Source: Strigops habroptila
Lineage: Eukaryota > Chordata > Aves > Psittaciformes > Psittacidae
Direction: 5' to 3'
Assembly: GCF_004027225.2 (NCBI RefSeq)
Contig: NC_044288.2
Span: 23,322,744 to 23,386,743 of the forward strand
Length of the DNA stretch: 64,000 bases
Shown: in pieces, positions 62,201-64,000 of the stretch
How positions within the stretch are numbered: position 1 is the stretch's first letter
Layout: each line of letters opens with the position of its first letter
Made by a program: the position numbers and the translations under genes
The notes under the pieces: generated by a model
Databases searched by the model: none
Told to the model about the DNA's origin: nothing
The model's input: only the letters and a program-made list of their open reading frames with translations

Positions 62201-64000
62201 ATGTACTTAATATGGAAATTAACTGGAAGCTGGTGGAAAAAACAGATGACGAAGAAAGAAGTTGCAAAACTCTAGGAATTCCTTAGCCTGGGAACATGAA
62301 TTCTAGGAGGTACCACTAAGTACTGATCTTCCATCATTTTTATTACTTCATAAAGACCACCCTATAATTAAAACTTTAAATCCATTGATCAGCATAAAGC
62401 ATTCAACAGAGGAAGGCACAACCCCTGCTCCCTCACACTGCCTCACCTTGGGCAGGCATGGCAGAATAATTCAGTTCCTATCCCTCCTAATGAAAACACA
62501 GAAGAATTTGGGTCTTGCACAATATTAAAAGCTGCTTTTTGCAAGTTGACAAAGCCCACAGAGAACTGGTCTGTGTTCGTGGACTCATTCTAGAAGGGCC
62601 TAAGAGTGGGAACAGCTGATTTCAAATTAGTAGCAGAGGTGAAAGACCACACGGTGCCTGTTACCAATGCCCCAAGCCATCAGCCTATGATTCAAAGGAT
62701 GTGGTGCTAGAATGAAGACTGGTGTTTTCGCATTAGTTATTGAAAAAAATATGAAGTACAGTGCTATGCCTGACTAGATGAAAAAAGAATGATCTTCTTG
62801 TAACATTTAGCAGGAGCTTCAGGGGAATATTTTTACACACCATGGATACTACTGAACATAAACTAATTTACTGAGGTACTTGGAATCAGGTCAAGAACAA
62901 CTCCTCAGCTACTGAGGGTATGCTTACATTTATAATCCCTGTAGTGGAGGACCAAAATACAATTTTAAAAACTCCTATTGTTAAAAGAAACAATATAAAG
63001 AAATTAAATCAACATAAGAGTGACCTTTGACATGCTGAATTTAAAAAATTGTGTTTGAAATTCATAGCTCCTGTCAAAATGAAAACTATGTAGAGACTAA
63101 TCAGTGAAGTTGCAGTGCTACTGCTGAGTCAAAAATCAAATGAAAAAATACACTGATGTTCAAAATTCTCAATGATTTCCTCTAATACAGCTTTTTGCCC
63201 TGTTGTAAGTGACAACAATGTCACTTACAAAAACTCTCTGAGCCTCAGAGGTGGTACAAAATTCTGACAGGAATAACTAAAGGATTTTAAACTATATTGA
63301 GTGAAGCTGCTAGATAGGAAACAAGGGCTTGAATACGGCTGGTAACTGAAGCATTTCATTACCCAAAGACTCCTTGGTACATAAACAAAGAAGCTGGAAA
63401 GAAAAAGTGTGTGTATGCAGAGGGGAAGCATGAAGCCAGCAACCCCCCAAACTGGGATGCTCTGACCGAAGATAACATCACCAAGCCTCAGAATCCCACT
63501 GGCAATATGCACCAGAGCTCTTTGCACAGCTCATTCACTCTCTCCTCCCAGATGTGGGAGCATGTCAGGACAGGCAGCTTCCCTTTCAGTTCTCCTCCTT
63601 AATTGCTTTTACAGTAGGAGCTATAATACAAAAATGATTTCCTTATGGCTGAGCTTCATTTAAGCAGGGCTTGTTCTAGATTTCAGTCCAATAAGCATTA
63701 TGTATAATAATACAACTAAATCATGTTTTAACATGTGTGAATTAGATGACGATAAAAAAAGACTTTGGCGAGATTAAACAAAGGTTATGAAAATTTACCA
63801 CATTTGTAGAGAAAAAGTATTTTTTGCCTTTTCCCCTTTCCTATTTTTATTATTCACCACTGCCCCATAAAGATAGTGTTACAAGTATGCTTTCCAGGCA
63901 CTCAGATTACTGGGGCAGTATAAAGAAGTGGCCATATACAGAAAACGAAGAGGAAAATGTGAACCATAAAGATGAGAGCGAGCTTCAAAACCTGATTTTT
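29202..64000 (-). CDS. RANBP17: RANBP17, Ran-binding protein 17 / exportin-7-like (partial, last six coding exons)
   Basis: This is a nuclear transport receptor of the importin-beta/exportin family, closest to XPO7; such proteins bind RanGTP and carry cargo through nuclear pores. Six exons in order 59838-59624, 58452-58314, 52291-52125, 36801-36703, 32824-32697 and 29298-29202 splice in one continuous frame at GT-AG sites and give about 280 C-terminal residues of a protein that is about 1,090 residues in mammals. The tail KNRDRFTQN...DMMS is common to RANBP17 and XPO7. Segments such as [28 protein letters not shown] and [17 protein letters not shown] fit RANBP17 rather than XPO7. This part is C-terminal HEAT repeats; the Ran-binding N terminus lies beyond the right edge. 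The gene ends about 10 kb upstream of TLX3 in the same direction. Confidence 0.95.
29299..32696 (-). other. RANBP17 last intron
   Basis: A 3.4-kb GT-AG intron holding one CR1 copy (30870-31256) and otherwise unique AT-rich sequence. No internal exon was recognised; the flanking exons join perfectly. Confidence 0.85.
30870..31256 (+). mobile_element. CR1 LINE 3' fragment (~390 bp)
   Basis: The longest clear CR1 copy here, plus strand. It begins CCTGTTCAGCCTGGAGAAGAG, continues through the AGGGCAGATTGAGATGAG and CTGTGGCTGCCCCATCCCTG blocks, and ends with CCCTTCCAACAC and two TATGATTC tail units. It is inserted antisense to RANBP17. It covers the CR1 3' end only and is non-coding. Confidence 0.95.
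32697..32824 (-). CDS. RANBP17: RANBP17 coding exon, second from the end
   Basis: This 128-nt exon encodes [20 protein letters not shown], continuing to [19 protein letters not shown] and two bases of an Arg codon. The acceptor is ATCACAG and the donor GTAAGT. It is directly continuous in frame with both neighbours. Confidence 0.95.
32825..36702 (-). other. RANBP17 intron
   Basis: A 3.9-kb GT-AG intron. Apart from an 18-bp palindrome at 33801-33818 and an AP-1-like AGTGACTCAG near 35434, nothing distinctive was seen. Confidence 0.8.
33801..33818. repeat. 18-bp perfect palindrome
   Basis: AACAGGTTTAAACCTGTT equals its own reverse complement and is followed by a partial repeat of the right half (TTTAAACC). 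It lies inside a RANBP17 intron with no known function. Confidence 0.9.
36703..36801 (-). CDS. RANBP17: RANBP17 coding exon, third from the end
   Basis: A 99-nt phase-0 exon encoding [20 protein letters not shown] and [13 protein letters not shown], almost invariant in the exportin-7 family. The acceptor is TTTCAG and the donor GTGAGT. Because its length is a multiple of three, skipping it would keep the frame. Confidence 0.95.
38553..38678 (+). mobile_element. CR1 LINE 3'-end fragment
   Basis: Plus-strand CR1 end: GAGCAACCTGGTCTAGTGGA, then CCCTGCCCGTGGCAGAGGG, then CTTTAAGGTCCCTTCCAACA and a terminal ATTCTATGATTCTA. About 125 bp, non-coding. Confidence 0.95.
42548..42577. repeat. Perfect 11-bp inverted repeat, 8-nt loop
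   Basis: The arm AAATTATTCCA (42548-42558) is matched by TGGAATAATTT (42567-42577) around the loop CCTCAGGC. Confidence 0.9.
44738..44788. repeat. T-rich low-complexity tract
   Basis: A T-dominated stretch with scattered A and C, ending in a long T run. It is probably an eroded poly-T tract. Confidence 0.8.
44941..44980. repeat. Short tandem repeat of CTAAG/CTAAA type
   Basis: Five-base units CTAAG, CTAAC, CTAAA and CTATG recur in imperfect tandem for about 40 bp. Confidence 0.75.
46680..47160. promoter_or_regulatory. Candidate conserved element in RANBP17 intron
   Basis: Unique AT-rich sequence dense in homeodomain cores: CATTATTAAGAG, GAATTACTGAATTCAC, CTCATTAATTTTT, TTAATTGACAG and GTAATGATTAAATGC all fall within 480 bp. 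There is no reading frame or repeat similarity. The density suggests a developmental enhancer, most plausibly for TLX3. Confidence 0.35.
48245..48440 (-). mobile_element. CR1 LINE 3' fragment (~195 bp)
   Basis: Minus-strand CR1 with the tail at 48245-48255, then CCCTGCCATGGGCAGGG, GGTTGCTCCAAGCCCCTGTG, CTTGAACACTGCCAGGGATG and AGCGCCTCACCA blocks. Same orientation as RANBP17, truncated and non-coding. Confidence 0.95.
50000..50960. promoter_or_regulatory. Strong candidate conserved enhancer block in RANBP17 intron
   Basis: Nearly 1 kb of unique, frame-less sequence with many developmental transcription factor motifs: a perfect POU octamer ATGCAAAT at 50776-50783 beside TGCTAATG, GATGAATAATCAATG near 50210, GAATAATTATCAATTTTACT near 50581 and AAAGGTCAAAG near 50678. 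It has no simple-sequence or CR1 content over this length, unlike most of the intron. It is a plausible long-range TLX3 enhancer; conservation is inferred, not measured. Confidence 0.45.
51302..51330. repeat. Perfect 12-bp inverted repeat, 5-nt loop
   Basis: TTTCCAAACAAC (51302-51313) and GTTGTTTGGAAA (51319-51330) are exact reverse complements around CTATT. Confidence 0.9.
52125..52291 (-). CDS. RANBP17: RANBP17 coding exon, fourth from the end
   Basis: This 167-nt exon completes the Asp codon and reads [20 protein letters not shown], then a basic [12 protein letters not shown] loop, then [14 protein letters not shown]. The acceptor is ACACAG and the donor GTGAAT. The loop is the part that differs most between RANBP17 and XPO7. 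Confidence 0.95.
55135..55284 (-). other. Exon-like open segment of unknown identity
   Basis: On the minus strand a TTTCAG acceptor (55286-55285) and an AAG|GTAAAA donor (55134 on) bound exactly 150 nt. One phase-0 frame is fully open for 50 codons with a hydrophobic product (it includes [16 protein letters not shown] and [15 protein letters not shown]). The neighbouring RANBP17 exons join in phase 1, and in that phase this segment has a TGA, so inclusion would truncate RANBP17. I do not recognise the product. An open frame this long is only mildly unlikely by chance (about 9%). Confidence 0.2.
57803..57844 (+). mobile_element. CR1 LINE terminal scrap
   Basis: Only the last 40 bp of CR1 remain: TTAAAGTCCCTTCCAACCC, then CATTCTATGATTCTAT on the plus strand. 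Confidence 0.85.
58314..58452 (-). CDS. RANBP17: RANBP17 coding exon, fifth from the end
   Basis: This 139-nt exon begins [21 protein letters not shown] and ends SISEGLTAL plus the first base of an Asp codon. A T-rich polypyrimidine tract precedes the acceptor at 58454-58453 and the donor is GTAAG from 58313. Joined to the previous exon it reads DLL-QYRKLSQ, as in the family. Confidence 0.95.
58453..59623 (-). other. RANBP17 1.2-kb intron
   Basis: A short GT-AG phase-0 intron with unique sequence; no feature was recognised. Confidence 0.85.
59624..59838 (-). CDS. RANBP17: RANBP17 coding exon, sixth from the end
   Basis: This 215-nt exon starts with the last two bases of a Gly codon and runs [20 protein letters not shown] through [20 protein letters not shown] to SHSDLL. 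The acceptor AG is at 59840-59839 and the donor GTAAGC starts at 59623. The residues align without gaps to the exportin-7 family HEAT region. The preceding exon, expected to end in a TYG-type sequence, was not found before 64000. Confidence 0.95.
59849..59869. repeat. (AAAG)n microsatellite
   Basis: Five AAAG-type units directly upstream of a RANBP17 exon. On the transcript strand this is a CTTT tract and serves as the polypyrimidine tract of that exon's acceptor. Confidence 0.85.
63203..63230. repeat. Perfect 12-bp inverted repeat, 4-nt loop
   Basis: TTGTAAGTGACA (63203-63214) and TGTCACTTACAA (63219-63230) are exact reverse complements around ACAA. With a tetraloop it could form a stable cruciform or RNA hairpin, but at 28 nt it is too short for a microRNA precursor. 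Confidence 0.92.

Larger units (their letters stand above)
59839..64000 (-). other. RANBP17 intron, running off the right edge
   Basis: At least 4.2 kb of intron. The preceding exon, whose conserved content should include FDVSSPNGILLFRE, was searched for on the minus strand and not seen, so it lies beyond the window. The stretch contains an (AAAG)n repeat, a poly-T tract at about 59921-59940, and two inverted repeats. Confidence 0.75.

Noticed and set aside
29202-64000. XPO7 instead of RANBP17
   Set aside because: The two share much of the C terminus, but distinctive stretches in the exons at 58.3, 52.1 and 29.2 kb, and adjacency to TLX3, favour RANBP17.
1-64000. tRNA, rRNA, CRISPR array, prokaryotic operon or viral gene cluster
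   Set aside because: No cloverleaf with A/B boxes, no rRNA core, no regularly spaced direct repeats and no compact same-strand gene packing were seen. The window is vertebrate chromosomal DNA.

Overview
This window is nuclear DNA from an amniote, almost certainly a bird. It holds decayed CR1 non-LTR retrotransposons with the usual bird/reptile 3' end (a repeated ATTCTATG-type tail), long introns, and a GC-rich CpG-island domain around one developmental gene. There are no operons, CRISPR arrays, insertion sequences or recognisable RNA genes.

Two protein-coding genes can be supported, both on the minus strand. TLX3 (T-cell leukaemia homeobox 3) is complete: three coding exons between 17167 and 19074 encode 287 residues, with joints at consensus splice sites. 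RANBP17 (exportin-7-like Ran-binding protein) is partial: its last six coding exons lie at 59624-59838, 58314-58452, 52125-52291, 36703-36801, 32697-32824 and 29202-29298. The six joints keep one frame, and the upstream part of the gene runs off the right edge. The order RANBP17 then TLX3 in the same direction matches the mammalian locus (human 5q35.1). NPM1 is expected beyond the left edge but is not seen here.

Layout: 1-16.3 kb is non-coding DNA downstream of TLX3 with one CR1 end, one old CR1 reverse-transcriptase scrap and several AT-rich blocks with homeodomain-type motifs. 15.5-21.6 kb is a broken CpG-island domain with TLX3 inside. An AT-rich block at 20.58-21.17 kb sits within it and looks like a conserved regulatory element. 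21.6-28.6 kb is intergenic. 28.6-64 kb is the 3' end of RANBP17, including a 15.3-kb intron with enhancer-like sequence near 46.7-47.2 and 50.0-50.9 kb.

Functionally, TLX3 is a neural-fate transcription factor and RANBP17 a nuclear transport receptor. They are not known to share a pathway. The likely link is regulatory: the RANBP17 introns and flanks probably host TLX3 enhancers, which would explain the conserved linkage. No clear novel system was found. The items most worth checking are the enhancer-like blocks, a higher-order minisatellite in TLX3 intron 2, several perfect 11-12-bp inverted repeats, and one exon-like open segment in a RANBP17 intron that does not fit RANBP17.
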